Assembly: GCA_002118135.1 (NCBI GenBank)
Contig: BDIU01000138.1
Span: forward strand, 62,001 to 126,000
From: Trebouxia sp. TZW2008
Taxonomy: Eukaryota; Chlorophyta; Trebouxiophyceae; Trebouxiales; Trebouxiaceae
Direction of reading: 5' to 3'
Length of the DNA stretch: 64,000 bases
The notes under the pieces were generated by a model that saw only the letters and a program-made list of their open reading frames with translations, had not been told where the DNA came from and did not search any database. Every line of letters starts with the position of its first letter. The first letter of the stretch is position 1. Made by a program: the position numbers and the translations under genes. Shown piece by piece: positions 39,057-53,276 of this stretch.

Positions 39057-39701
39057 CTGCAAGTGTGAAACACCCCCAGCTCGAGCGGCAGAATGTTTCC
39101 GAAAGCGCTCAATGATGGCAGTCAGTACTCAAACACAAGATTATTGTCTTGCCACGCTTCAGCTAGTTGATGCGGCGTCCAAAGAATCCAGTCAAACTCG
39201 AAGTAAATAGACAAAACCAGCTGCGCATGCACACAGGTGTGGAAGGGGTGGTGGCACGGAGCAAAAGACGCCCGCAAGTAGAGGCGCAAGAACAGATACC
39301 TCATGCATCCTGGGCCTTACAACGCGCACGCTCCCCACAGCATTGCGGATGAGCTGTTGTGGCATTGCAACAGCAAAACGATGACATCAAGGGCCCAGGG
39401 CGGCCTGAAACGGCCTGACCCCTTGCTGCCTGCTGTTGACCTTGAACATGAGCAACTGATGCGGCTATTGGTGCTCAGGTGCGACTGTGGATGTTCTATC
39501 ACAGAATGTCTTTTGTCTGCAGGTGAAGGGTGCGTCCTACTATTAAATGTGGCAGGCAAAATTGATCGTTGTGCTAAGATTTTGAGCCTGCAACCCACAA
39601 CTGCAAGGAGCAGTCCACTTTGTTTTGCAGCACATTCGCTGAGCACATAGCATGTTTCTGTGCTGGTGCAAAAGGTCTGATGTAGGAACAGCTTCCTTCA
39701 A
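39057..39701. other. Intergenic between the Ser-rich gene and the dehydratase gene
   Basis: Two overlapping frames of 60-115 codons occur (minus 39304-39122, starting MRYLFLRLYLRASF; plus 39303-39650). Neither has a recognisable family or exon partner. The region must include the promoter of the Ser-rich gene and the 3' UTR of the dehydratase gene. Confidence 0.35.
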
Positions 39702-42700
39702 TCACTCTTGCTTTGTAAAATATAGCTTCTTTGTGCGTTGGCGCAGCAGAGTCTGATACAAAAACAGCCATAGAAATGGGTACACAAACACCAACCCCTG
39801 TAAGGAAAGATAGCACAGTCAGCAGCGGTACAAGCCCAGCATGCGTTTGATGTTTGGGTGGACAATTGCCACAGACTAGCATTTTTATGCAAAGTACACT
39901 TGCATTGTGCTTTGGCCAAATAGAAGCAAGCTGGTTGCTGCATGCAACAGCACATTCAAGTCAGCATCTGTTTCATTGCTGAATCTCCATGCATCATCCT
40001 GCACATATCCAGCTGAGGCCCCTAGGCCTGTCCATCATGCGCTGTGAACTAATGCATGCATGAAGGCACGCATGTACGCGTGAGTGAGTGAGTGAGTGAG
40101 TGAGTGAGTGAGTGAGTGAGTGAGGGAGTGAAGCAATGAGTGAGTGAGATTGAGGGGGTAAAAGAACATATGAATGTGTGAATGAAATGAAGATAAGCAA
40201 AGAAAGGAAGGAAGCAGATATGTAAAACTGACACCTAAACAAAGCCACACAGCTAAGCTTAGCAATACACGAGCAACTCCTGCATGCATGACACAGCACA
40301 AAGGACTGAGAAAGCTCAGCAGCACATTGATGTGCTGATATCAGCCTTGTGTGGTTGCAAGCGTCTTGATGATGTGATGCAAAAGCCAGAGGCCTGACTC
40401 AAATTCTGCTGCAGTGCAGTGAACAAGTGTATTGATGATGTGACTCAAAAGGCAGGAGTTGGATTTGCATTGCAGTGCAGCGCAGTCAGTGAGGTTATTG
40501 ATGATGTGACTTAAAAGGCAGGAATTGGAATTGCATTGCACTGCAGCATAACTAGTGAGGGTATTGATAATGCAACTCAAAATGCAGGAATTGGAATTGC
40601 ACTGCAGCGCAGATAGTTCAGCAGACTGCATACCTGAATGAACAGGTGGTAGTCAAAGGCAAAGTTGTAAGCATTGGGCAGGGCAATGCTGTTCAGCTTG
40701 CTGTCTCTAAGGAAGGGCAAGGCTTTGAGCATCAGAGCCATTTCAGCCACCATGCCAACAGGATACAAAGGGATGAACAAAGTGTACCTGAACACCGTAA
40801 CAACAGTAACAGTCATAGCCATCTCTGAAAAGTTGGATAAGTAATTCAACGAATGAACAAACAGACAAGTACAATATTGTCGAAGATGATGATCATGATA
40901 GATCTTTCAAAGCAAATTATCAGAAGCGAACGTTTCATCAAAGTCAGCGTGGGTCAAATCTGCCGACAAAAATGCAATCGCATCTGAAGCGACGAATGTA
41001 ATGACTATATGCTGTACAAATTCTGCAGTACATTTGATGAATGTATGCATGTGATGAATACACACTATACACCATGTGCAGCATTTATATCAACTCAGAT
41101 CTGAGTTGTGTCACAAATACTGTTGTGCCCAAGCAACCTTTAAGGCTCAAAAGCAATTACACGTAGCTGCCTGCCCTGGACTGTGAACTCAACTGATTGA
41201 GATAGATATCAGTCAAACAATCAACAAATCACTCAATCAATTTCACTGTCGTTGGGACCCAACCAGAGGGTCAACAGACAATGTCAACAATGAATCAATG
41301 CAAAACAGACACCTCAACTGAAAGTAGCATGCAATCTGATGTATTGACATTCGTCAATAGAGCACCTGGATAGCTAGGGAGATGAAGGAGGGGTATCAAG
41401 TGGTGCGTACCTGAGCCATGTGAGCCATGATGGGCAGTGATTCGTGAGGGTGGCAGCATAACATGGATACCTCACAACCTGCAACACAAACAGGGACATG
41501 AGCGCCCCACAGCAACATCACTGTCAATGTACAGATCACACCAAATCATGTGTCCCTTGCCTATTCATGGAAGATGTTAGGCTCATCATGACAAACAATG
41601 AGTACACATGGACAGATATGGCAAGCTTGATGTGTCCAAGCTCTATTGATGGATGCTTGTGGTCACACCAGTTCTGAATGAGACAATGATATAACAGTGC
41701 GTTTCATGCAGAGAAGGCAACACAGGCAGGCTGACAGTCAAATGAGATAGCATCAAAAGATGACAGCATTCATTCATTCATTCATTGTAAACGTGGGCTA
41801 GGCAGGCTCAGCCGGCCCATCTAGGTACGTACAGAAGCAAGCAACTGTCTCAAACCAGTGCAATCATGTGCTAACCTAGACCATTTATATTGGACATGGA
41901 GGGCGGAGAGGTCCACGATAGACTGGGAATCGGACAAGCAACGTGCTGCGTATGAGTCTGCCTTGATGGCAGCAATGCCCAACATGCAAATGCGTTTGAA
42001 TTTATCTTGCATATGAACTGTGCAAATTTGTTCAAATGTTATTGGACTAATGTTGCTCCATTTGACGCTGCTCTGGCTGCAGCAATGCAAAACATGCATG
42101 TTGTCATCATATGCCCATGTCAAACATGTGCCAATGGGTTGACCACATCTTACTTATTGTTACTTACTAACTCTGCAAATGTGAAACGTGCGTAAATTCA
42201 GAGGCAGGCTAGCTGGGCTCAAAAGCCTTGCTAGGTGCTAGGTGCTAGGTAGTCACCAAATAACTGTCTCCCATCAGCAATCTAGTCTGTATACATGCTG
42301 AATGCACAAACACGATTGCAGCTGCATAGTCTTTACCTCTGATAGAGCCCACACCAACAACAGGACAGCTGCTGCGGGATCAGGCCACAACTGCCAAACA
42401 CACATTCAACGTCAAATACATGAAAAGAAAAGTACCTCAAGAGCAAAGTTTGTGCAATTGGGCGTCAACATGGAAGCTTCTGTCAGCAGAAGCAGCTTGG
42501 GATTGCTGCCTTTCAAGCAACAACTGATCCAATACATGACAGGGTGCTAATGTAGCATTGCTGTGCTTGTCAGGCGTTGACAGGAGCAAGTAAATCAGCA
42601 TGAGGACACAGGCCTGAAGCTTGGATGCAGCAGTGCTCCGCTTAACACGGTTCAAGGCACAAGCAAGTCAGCAAGAAGGCATAAGCCTTGTGCCAAGATG

Positions 42701-43282
42701 TAGCATTGCTCAACTGAACATGTTTTGACAGGCACAAGTGAATCAGCAAGAAGGCACAGGCCTCGAGAACCTATCCATGCAGGCACTGCAAAGCAGGCCA
42801 GCTATGTTTGTCAGTAGGCCTTTGATGTGTGGCATGCTGCTAGTACACCTGAGGAATGCGGTGTATTATAGCAAACAGGACATTCGATCTTCCTGACCAT
42901 TGCATAAGGGCTGTGAGCGGGGAGCCTCTGACCAGACCTTCAACACACCACATTCAAGGCTAGTCAAGTGCACAAGAAGGCAAAAGAACTCTGGCTCATA
43001 ATGAGAAGATCATACCTGCTGCAGCATGCACAATCTCCAGTGCAGACAGAAGCTGAAACAGTCCTGCAAGCGCACAGACGGTGTTGATCTGATCACACAT
43101 AGGACAGGACCAGAGTGCGCACTCACACGCCTACTCACGACGGTGTTGCTTTGCTCGTAAACTTGCCGGTAGCCACCCACATCACCGAGAGCTAGTAAGC
43201 CTTGGTATAACGCGGTAGCCCAGCCAGCGGCTTGGACGGTGTTGTAGAGTACCAGGTACGACCGCGCGATCGCAAAACCCAT
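39702..43282 (-). CDS. Very-long-chain (3R)-3-hydroxyacyl-CoA dehydratase (PAS2/HACD/Phs1 family)
   Basis: This ER membrane enzyme removes water from 3-hydroxyacyl-CoA in the third step of very-long-chain fatty acid elongation. Seven exons (minus) join in phase: 43282-43139, 43052-43016, 42937-42849, 42390-42337, 41478-41411, 40787-40634, 39797-39702, giving about 213 aa, normal for the family. Landmarks: SYLVLYNTVQAAGW, LLSALEIVHAAAGLVRGSP, LMQWSGRSNVLFAI, LLLVWALSEVVRYPCYA, WLRYTLFIPLYPVGMVAEM, LPNAYNFAFDYH. The catalytic pair is the Tyr and Glu of Y-P-V-G-M-V-A-E (about Tyr139 and Glu146), spaced as in yeast Phs1. The short C-terminus is hydrophobic, then basic (RQRTKKLYFTKQE), fitting a cytosolic ER-retention tail. 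The start is an ATG at MGFAIARSYLV. Confidence 0.93.
40081..40124. repeat. (TGAG)n microsatellite
   Basis: About 11 uninterrupted tetranucleotide units in the last intron of the dehydratase gene. On the minus strand they are CTCA repeats. Confidence 0.95.
40340..40633. repeat. Minisatellite of about 70 bp x 4 in a dehydratase intron
   Basis: Four units contain ATTGATGATGTGACTCAAAAGGCAGGA followed by TTGGAATTGCATTGCAGTGCAGC. The array starts immediately after the donor of exon 6 (40634) and keeps a largely open minus-strand frame. Confidence 0.8.
42545..42770. repeat. Short tandem repeats in dehydratase intron 3
   Basis: Three diverged units contain AGGCACAAGC/AGTGAATCAGCAAGAAGGCA followed by AGGCCT and GATGTAGCATTGCT. 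There is no obvious exon counterpart. Confidence 0.55.
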
Positions 43283-43792
43283 GCCGCTACAATCAGTCTT
43301 TTGCTCCTGGTAACTTATGAACAGTGTAGCAAGCTGACTGCGCGCTGCTGCTGGCCGCGTTCGAGGCTGTAAGCCTGGAGTTGAATGCACAAACCAGACA
43401 TGCTCCGAAACCAAGTTTTTGGGCTTTTCTTCTTCAATGCAATCTTGATGCAATTGTCATGAAGAAGAAGGTGAGTGCTTTTCTTCTTGTGCACTTCAGC
43501 TCAGATTTCAGCACGATTAGTCATACAGACATAGCTCCGTCGCGCAAACGCAGGGCGTCAAGGTCGATCCGTGCTAGGAGCACAACTTAGCTAAGGCCGT
43601 TGCTTGTCGAGTTCTCCCCTGCATTCACCATGCAGTGGGACAGGTTGAACTGTATGTCATGCATGCCATCAGTGCACTGCAAGTCCGATGTGGATTTCTG
43701 ATTTTATTTTGTCGCAGCTTGCTCGTTTATCATAGGCACCAATGGCTGTAACTGTGTCGTAGAAGTATATCAGAACTGCAGAGCAGCGACCT
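43283..43792. other. Divergent intergenic region, dehydratase / CBP60-like gene 1
   Basis: About 510 bases between start codons facing apart. It presumably holds both promoters. No element can be named. Confidence 0.4.
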
Positions 43793-46700
43793 ATGGCAGT
43801 TGCGACACCGCCTGCTGAGTTGCAGCATGTATCGCGAGAAGTCTTGTTGGTATGCAATTGCCTGCCGCAAGCTTGACAGTGTTGGTCCGTCCAAGCCTAA
43901 AAAGTGACCGGATCTTGTGCAGGACTACCTCAGAAGCGCTCTTGGCAGAATTGCTGCAGCTCCTGCGTTAGCCAGACGTCTAGGCCTTGCGTCAGCTGAT
44001 GTGCAGCATGCCATCAATGCTACTTTCGACGAGCTCTGCGCTGCTGACTCCCAAAACGGATCAGGCTCTCAGCTAAAACTTGTCTTCCGACATGACTGCC
44101 AGTGAGTATGCTTGGCACATCCATTCCGTTCACCTTAGCCTGAGCGCACTACGAACGCTGTGGCGTGCTCACAGCCTGTAATTGCTGAGTGCAGGAACCT
44201 GACTTGCCTGAATCCCCGCTGCGTGCTATGTTGTCAGAATCCTAACAAGCGCTGTCCAGACTCCGTCAACTTTGCTGCAAAGTACCTTGAGAGGAACCCT
44301 CTGAAATCCAAGTGTGGGGCCAGTATCAGAATAGAAGTTGTGAATGCTGCCACTGGGGAGCTTGCAAATCCTCAGCTACTGCAGGATGTGCAACTTGAGG
44401 TCAGTTGACATTACAGTCCTCTGCAGTTATCCTATGCAGCATGTATCCCTCCAACCACAATTTTCAGTACAGCACACAAGCCCAAGCCCATAATGCAAGC
44501 TGAGTTTGTTGTTTCACACTTGCACTGTGTACAAGCATGCAAAGGTGAACGCCGGTTGCAAGCCTTGATGGCCAACTTGGCAAGATATAGCATGCATGAC
44601 AACATGCTGATGCCTTTCTGTCTGTGCAGCTGTCCATGCTGGATGGCAAGAAATATGCTGCCATGCATGAGACTGGCGAAGATGTTGCCTCTTGCGAGCT
44701 TTTTCTGACACCCAAGGTGAGTCATCTCCGCTCACAGCATTCTGGAATCACTTCTAGCATGGCTTGCAACTGTGACGGAAGTATGCATTCTTGTCTGCGC
44801 AAGGATTTGATGCATGGCAATTGCCTCAATGGTTCAGCGTCAGTAGATCACAGTCAGCAGCACGCTAATGCTGCTTTCACATGCAAAAACAGGCAGCAAA
44901 GCTTCAGGGGGAGCGTATCAGGATCTACAGAGTTGTACATGCTGTTGCATGGCAAGAGTGTGTGTCAAACAGCTGTTGTGCTCAAAGAATCACAAACAGC
45001 ACAAGTAGCCAGCAGCACCAGCGTCTGGAAACACTCTGTGCTCACTTGCACAGCTCAACATGAGATGTCCAAGTCATCACGCAGCCCAAGTGCAATGTAT
45101 GCCACTTGCATCCTGCACATGTACAACCAACACTTGCAGTGGAACTGCTTAGCCATGGTGTCAAAAACGCTGCCGGCTGTTTTCACAAGATGTTCATGCC
45201 ACTTGCATCCTGCATTTATTGGGCACAAAAGTGCAATGAAAACGCTCACTTGTGATGTCAAAAATCGTAAACTAGCTTACCTGAGACTTCAGCCATTGCC
45301 TGCGTGTTTAGGGCAAGGAGCTGTTGAACCCTGGAAGACTTGGTACGCATACACATCAGTACAGAGTGAGAGTGCCCCTCACGCCTCGCGGTCAGGCTGT
45401 GTTGAGCACTGATCTCAATGTCCAAGGTAATTTGGTCAGGTGTCTGTCCATAAAAGCTGGAAGGCCTTCATGTTACGCTTGTGCAGCATTGAGTTTGTCT
45501 GGGTTGTCATGTTCACCTGCAAAATGCTAGTGCCTGTTCATGGCAACAACAGTCTTGCAGCAGCAGCATCACGCAAGCTACATACAGCAAGCACCAATGC
45601 GCATGTTGGCCCATACAATTCACTTGCATTCAGAAAGTGTGGCCAACCTGTGTTGAGCACTGCATTCAATGTCCAAGGTGACTTCGTGAGCAGCAGCAGC
45701 ATTGCACAATGTATACAGCAAGCATGAGGAGTCCAGCTGTATTGAGCACTGATCTTACATGTTGCCCTGGGGGGTCTCTTGTGGCATTGTCAGATTGTCA
45801 AAACCTGTATTGGCCATATGTGGCTGGCAGATATGAAATCACAAGGCAGATGTTCGTGACGCCCTGTCAAGGAAAAGCCTGTTTCTACATGGTGCATGTT
45901 GCCTGGTATTGCTGCCTGCTAGTCTTGCCTGCAGTCAGCTTTGAGGCCAGGCTGACATCCTCGTTGTTGTCAAATGGTGCATGTCATGTAGATGGTGCAC
46001 GACAGTGAAGTAGATTGTAAATTTTTCCCCGCAGTCAGCTCTGAGGCCATGTGGGGTGGGCAAAACTCATCAAATGGTGCATGTTGTTGTTCATAATAGT
46101 TCATAACAGTATAGTCAAACATGCAATTTTCTCTGCAGTCAGCTCTGAAGCCATGTTGGGTGGGCAGAAGTCACCATACAAGCTGCTGGTGCGGGCTGTC
46201 AGCCAACACACAGGACAGGAGGTGCCTTACATCACCTTTGTAGCATCTGAAGACTTCGTGGTGAGTAATACACAAATGACACAAGCTCTGCACTTTAAGC
46301 ATCTACACATTGTTGCTAATCAGTGTTCACCACCCCTGCGATCAACCAGCTCACGGGACAGGAGGTGTCTTATATCACCTTTGTAGCATTTGAAGACTTT
46401 GTGGTAAATGCCACATGCAAGTTCTGACACAAGCTCTGCACTCAAGCAGCATCACGGGATTTTATGGTGACTGACACAAGCTGCGACACTAGCTTTGCAC
46501 TCAACGCTTCATGTAGCTTTTCTACGATGAGACACTGTTATGATTGTCTCCAAATGCTTGTTGTATTTGCATGATTGTCATTGAGTCACCCAGCATTTTG
46601 TTGGAGTCACAGATTTCAACACTTTGCATGGCTGAGGCAACTGATTATAGCACAAATGAACTTTCTTGTCTGTTGGTCTCACATCAGGCTTAGGATCCAA

Positions 46701-49700
46701 GACCAGTGATCGGTGTCATGCAAAGACACAGGTAGCAATGCCGCGCTTGGCTAGGCAGACGTTCCATGTGGGCATGACCCTATCAGCTAATTTGTCATGG
46801 CACCTTTACCTCTACATCTGTTGATTTCCACCTGGGCATGCTGATGTTCCAACAGGTGGTGACATCCCAAGTGAACATGGCAGTGGTCACAGTAGTGACA
46901 TGTGTGCATCTTTTCCAATCAATACTCAAGTGTGTGGGTGTGCTAACAGGTGGCAACGCCTCGTGTGGCTATGACCCTGTCAGCAAGCTTGAGGACAGCA
47001 CTTCCAGGGCTGTTGATCAGCACCCAAGCGTTTTGGTGTTGTGACAGTACTCTGTTGTTCCTGTAGGTGGCAACGCCTCGTGTCGCTAAGGCAGTCAAGG
47101 CAGAGATTCCCTGTGTGGACGACCCTGTCAGCAAGCTTGAGGACATTGGGGAGAAGACTCAGAAGAAGCTGGCTGACATTCAGGCGGCCGCAGAAACGTG
47201 TGGGGTACATGATCTCGTCTTCCCTGAAAGAAGTGTCACCACAGGTTAGTGTTCTGATCATACGTGACAGACAGGTGACACTGGAACTAGACAGATACTG
47301 AACTAGAGACTCTGGTCACTTTTCATGGCTTTGCCAGTGGCTATGTACTCTAGCCATCGACTTTGCAATGTTGGTTCGCTAGTCAGGTACAAAAGCTGTG
47401 GCAGAAAAGTTTGGGGTGCATGACCTTGTTTTCCCCTGAAAGAAGCGCCTTCACAGGTCAGTTTCAAGGGGAAAAGGGAACAGTCTGTGCCGTTTGGCGC
47501 TGTAATGGGAGCTTTAGGAGCTCGAGAGTCAGGCTTATGTCAGGGCATTGCTCCTGCAAGCGCTCACGTCCTGTGGCTGTCAAGTTCTTTACAGTTGTTT
47601 ACCAATTTGTCATGAAAGCTGAGCTGGATTTCACTGTCACTGGAGCTGCAACAACGCATAGGGTGTGTGTTCTGACTTCCCCAAAGAGCGACATCACAGG
47701 TCAATCATAAAGCTTGCATCCTCAAGCCAATCAGCTGGGGCAAACACAAATTGACCTGTCCTGCTTCCAGCTTTGTACAGGGTCAGTCCCAATTGGTACC
47801 CTTACCAAAGATCTTGATCTGCTTGTAAGTTTCAGTTGGCAAGGTGCCCCCAACAAGGCCCCTCTTCCATCTGAAGTGGATTTGTGTCTCCGCTGTCAAG
47901 ATATGTCCTGCTGCAGTGGGTCAGTTTTGGCAGCTAGTGGAGTTGGCTAACAGCGACCCTCGCTTCAATGAGAAGCTGAAGCAGTTCCTCATTTCCAACA
48001 AGGCTCAAGAGCACAGGGCCATAGCAGTGATCAGCTGCTGTTGATGTTCAGTCAAAGATTCACAGCCCTTCAAAGCTCATTTTACCCATTGCCTGTTCAG
48101 TTGGTCAATTCCGGCAACTTGTGGAGTTGTCCAACAGTGACCCCCGATTCAATGAGAAGCTGAAGCAGTTCCTGATCCCCAACAAGGCTCGAGAGCATGT
48201 GGCCATGGCAGTGGAGAATGACAAGCGGTTGCGCATGTGGTACCCGGAGCCTAACAACATTGAGGGAGGATTACTGTACCGCAGTGTCAGAGCCAGAGTT
48301 GATCTGGATCATCCTGATGGTAAGCTTTCTCTGAGAATTTCTGTACTGCTGACTTGCTATTTAGGCATGACTGAGCCCAGCACATGCTAACTTGAGCCCT
48401 ATAACAATGGGGGGAGGAGGGGGAGGGGGGGGATGCTGTGTGTTGCTGTGTGTTGCAGTTCTGGTGCAGCACAACGTATTACCAGAGGGGCATTACTCAG
48501 CACAGCCCAACCTGGACCCCTGCTCTCAGGCCCAAGGGGAAAGAAAGAGGCAGTCGAGTGCTTGACAGCCACAGGCGACTTCAAGTCATGTACTATCAGC
48601 AGCTGACGTTCTTCTGCTGTGTTGTGCAGTTCTGGTCCAGCACAAGGTATTGCCAGAGGGGGGTTACTCAGCACAGCCCGACCTTACCCCCTGCTCTCAG
48701 GCTCAAGGGGAAAAGAAAGAGGTAGTCAAACGGCTGACAGCCAAAGCAAAAGAAGACTGGAAGGCTGCAGATCACCCCAACTGGAGCATCAGGGATATGG
48801 ACAGTGCTGATTTTCTGGACCACGTGCAGCTAGGGCAGGTCAGCACCCTGTTCTTCAGCCATTGTTTGCTGCATTTCTCATTTGTTTTGCGCATATTTCA
48901 TCATTATGTGTTTTGCATCTGCCAAGGCTAAGCAGGAATTGGATGGCTACAGAGTACCGAAATTGCAGCATCGGGGACATGGACAGTGCTGACTTCCAGA
49001 ATCAGGTGCGGCCAGGGAAGCTCAGCTTCTCTGAAAAGAGCTTTCTCTTTCTGTACAATCCATGCCAGTGCAGGTGTTGTCTGTTGCCACATCTGTCTGC
49101 TGCTCAACTTCAGAGAGGGCTATCTCTGCACTCCAACTGTCTTTGGGTGAGAGCTTCCAACATTGGCACTGACACCAGTGACCAAAGGCTGGTGGTACAT
49201 ATTCATGATACGAAACCTTGTGTCATATGTTGCACAAGACTGTTGCAGAGCTGCTGCATACTTATGCAAGCATGTGCTGAAGAACTCTGCGGCGTGGTTG
49301 CAGAATGGCATTGAATATGTGCTTCAACTCCAGAGTGCAAGCATTTGGAACAGAAATCTGTGAGCTGCAACTGCGGCTCAGATGGTTTGGGTTACCATCA
49401 CATACATTTAGTATGTGAATGCTTGTAATGTTCACAAGCATCTATTGACAAGTGCCTATGTTGTGGATGCAGAATGGCATTGGGTACGCTTCAATTCCAG
49501 AGAGCAGGCATTTGGAGCACACCTTGGGTCGCAACAGCGGCTCAGGCAGTTTTGGTCAACATCTCCAGGGCTCAGGGCATTTGGGGCAGGGCTCAGGGCA
49601 TTTGCCCCTGCAGCATAGCCCACACGGCTCAGGACACTTTGGTCTGGGCCTGAGTCAGTCAGGGCAGTTGGGGCAGGGTTCAGGGCAGTTGCCCTTGCAG

Positions 49701-52700
49701 CACAGCGCACATGGCTCAGGGCAGTTTGGCATCAGTCCCAGTCAGTCAGGGCAGTTGGGATTGAGCCCCCGCCCCAGTGGTCAGGGCTCAGGGCAGTTGG
49801 GGCTCAGCCCCAGTCAGGGATCAGGTCAGTTGCTTGAGCAGCTGCTGGGTGCAAGGAGGTCAAGCTCCTTGACGGGAAGTGGCAACTGGCAAAGGGGCTC
49901 AGGGCAGTTGGGAGGGCAGTTTGCAGGCAGCCCTCACCTGACGGCAGGGCAAAACCGCTCAGACAGCCCTTTCATGCTGGGATCTAGTCAAGCTTTTCAA
50001 CCAAATGGTGGTGCGTGAAACCATACGATGACGCCATTGTGACACACACAGAGTTTTACTTGCTTGAAACACTATTTTGCTAAAAGCAATCAGTAAATGT
50101 GTCTCTGTGTTGTGACACATGCATCAAAGTATGAGTTTGCTGATTATGATGACCGTACTGCATCAGTCTGCAATGGCTGCCTGCAATTGCAATCTGTGGC
50201 TCAAGTTGTTCATGCCACCCTGTGGCGGGGCACTTTGGTTCCGGCCTTCAACAGCCCTCCAACACTTTTGCTGGCTTTCCGCCATCTTCTGGAAGTTCAC
50301 CGTTCCTCGACTTCACTGCTCAGCTGCTCATTTGTATGCGACCCTGCAGGGGCAGGGCACTTTGGTGCTGGCCTTCAACAACCCTCCAATGGCTTTGCTG
50401 GCTTCCCGCCATCTTCCGGAAGCTCACCGTTCCTCGACTTCACTGCTCAACAGCCATCCATGGCGGACATATTTCCTGGGCAAGCTTCTGCACAGCAACC
50501 TGCAACTTCCCAGGCAACTTCTTCCAGCTTGGGCCATTGGTCATCAGCTTCTGGTCAACATCAATTTCCTGACCATGGCAGGTCGTTGCAGGTAAGCTCT
50601 AGATGGACAAAAAAAACAACAGAGAGGAAAGCAATTTCAGCAAGAGACACAACAAAAGTCTACGCCATTAGGCAACATGACAGGAGCCCCCGATGTCACA
50701 AGCAGCTGTCACCTTGTTCAAAAAAGAATGCATCATTGGGCTTCAGCCCTTTGAGCTGCCTTTCATTGATACAAGTCTAGGCCATGTTGCCAGGTGAAGC
50801 TGTCAGGCAGCATCATCATCGTATGGCAGTTCAAGCTCACTTACTACCACAGCTGCTAGACTGTCGCAACATCAGACCACTGTTCATGTTCTGATCCTTG
50901 TCCACTCTCAAATCTGCTTCTGTGAATGGCTACAGGACATGCAGAACAGTCTGAGCAGCCAAGATTCTCCAAGCATTGGCAACGGGCCCTTTGGCAGTCA
51001 CCTGCCCTCCACCTCAGGGGCTGCCGAGCACAGCCCTGCCCTCAGCCAGGCCCCCAACCCCCCCAGCGCCCCCACCACCCAGTCCTTCTACCCCACCTTG
51101 GGGTCTGGCAGCCTGGCTGACCAGCTGGCAAGACCAACTGGATTGGACAGAATCAGCTCTGGCTATGCTGAACCTGGTGGGCTTGTTTTCCTTGCTTGTG
51201 CCTCACTTTTCCTGATGCAATCCTGATCTGTATAGTTTGGCTGATTAATTGGCCAGACTGACTGGGTTAGACAGAATCAGCTCTGGCTACGCTGAGGCTG
51301 GTGAGCCGGTTTTCCTTGCTTTTGCCTCACTTCTCCTGATGCAAACCTACTTTGTGCAGTTTGGCTAATTGTTTGGCCTGATAAACTGCCTTAGACAGGA
51401 TCAGCTCTGGCTATGCTGAAGCTGGTGGGCATGCTCGTCTTGCTTGCATGTATGTTTGCCTCATGCTAGCTCGACCTAGCGCTATGTTGCCTCGTTTTGG
51501 CATCAGTTGATTCGTATCTACCTTACACCTTAGATGCGGCTGTGCCTTCCCTGCTGTGAGGTTCTAATGCTGCTTGGGCTACAATTGAGGGCGGAGCATG
51601 AGCGTTGGCTGCTTTGCACCAAATGTGCTTGAGTCTGAATCAGCCAAATAACTGCAGGGGCAAAACGCATGCGGCCTCCAACACCCCCCCAGCCTGATGG
51701 CGGGGCGCCCTACCAGCACCCCTCTTCAGAGATTGCCCTGCAGCAGCAGCTGCTCAAGCAGCGGCACAACAGCGGCAACACCTCTGGCTTTGTACCACCG
51801 TCCCCATTTGATGGCCTAGATCAGCAAGGTGCCAACTCAAATCAAGCTGGCCCTAGCACATCAGGTAATGCCATACTCTAATCCACCACAACTGCCATGC
51901 CCCTCTCCAGACCCTCCCCCCGACCACCTCCCCAGTCCTGCATGTGTGTACTGTGCACCATTCCAGGGGCTTTTTCCTGCTGATCAGCTGAGACTTGATG
52001 CACAAACTTGCTGAGATTGAGAGCCGCGGTTCAGTGCTGGGTGCGTCAACATGCTGAGATTGAGTGCCTGACTGTTGAGACTGTCTGCATTGCAGCAACC
52101 TTAGGCCACACATCAAAATCTTTCCTGTCTGTTTATACTATGCAAGGCCTGACCGTCCAGGTCGGCCTGGGAAGATCTAGAATGACATCTTTTTGTCTGA
52201 CTTTCAAAAGTTGAATATCAGACATCCTTACAAAGACGCTCAGAACAGGCCTGCCTGGCGAGACAGGACTTGGGCCACAAACACCTAGCACATGTGCTGG
52301 AATGTGTGTCTGTTGGAACACAGCTTATCACCTCTCCCTCAACTGTTGCAGGAGCTCAAGATGGCCAGCCACAGCAGCCGCAGCATCAACAACCAAAAGC
52401 ACTGGAAGCTACCAAGCAGCAGCAGCAGCAGGCTATCCGGCAGCACCAGCAGGAGCATGCGCAAGCAGCACAGCAGAATCTGGGTGATCCCAACTTGCAG
52501 AAGAACATTTTAGAGCAGCTGCATGGTAGCTTCCAGTGCTTTTGGTGCTTGTGTTGCATGGTTGGCATGCTCTGTACATGTCAGGGTTGCAAATGATCAG
52601 TAACACAGTACGGCAGCTGCAGTGTAAGACGCTTTTGCGGCCTGCACTTGTGCTGTCGTCTGCATGCTCTGCTGATTGTCAGGTCAAAATCTTATCTGTA

Positions 52701-53221
52701 CTATTTTCTGCAACAGATGGCAGCATTGACAATGGTGCATGTGACACTGCAATGCATCACAACAGCAGCTGAAAGACATGTAAGGGCATACAGTTTGCAC
52801 ATATTTGCATGCCAAGCATTGTGTTTGACAATGTTTTGCTGGACTGTCTTGCTGTCGTGCTGTGCTCCAGGCACGTACTGTTTTCGTTTTGAAGGGGCTG
52901 AAGCAGAAATCAGGATGTTGTACCCTTGCAAACTGTGAATCGCGCTGCACATAGCAACGCTACTACACTTTCTTCTGAGCAGCCCTCTCAAACAGGGTTT
53001 GTTGCATGTGAACCAAAGCCTGCTGGACGTACAGGCAATTGCATGAGACGTGTAATCTGCACATTGGATTTCTGCATTCAGGGAGAAGTTCGATATGCAG
53101 ACTTCAACGCCTCATGCACCTGCTACTGTCCACACACAGTACGGCAGGCATTAGTACACATGCATTGCCGTACTGACTATTGCTGGTGTTGTAAGTGGTG
53201 TTGTATATATGTTTACACAAA

Positions 53222-53276
<55 letters not shown>

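Noticed and set aside
40034..40325. Minus-strand frames rich in Leu/Ser/His with LTHS repeats
   Set aside because: They are translations of the TGAG microsatellite and flanks inside a dehydratase intron.
44895..45060. Possible extra CBP60-1 exon reading AAKLQGERIRIYRVVHAV after a CAG
   Set aside because: Gene 1 and gene 2 join exon 4 directly to exon 5 in phase without it, and it has no good donor. It may be another decayed copy.
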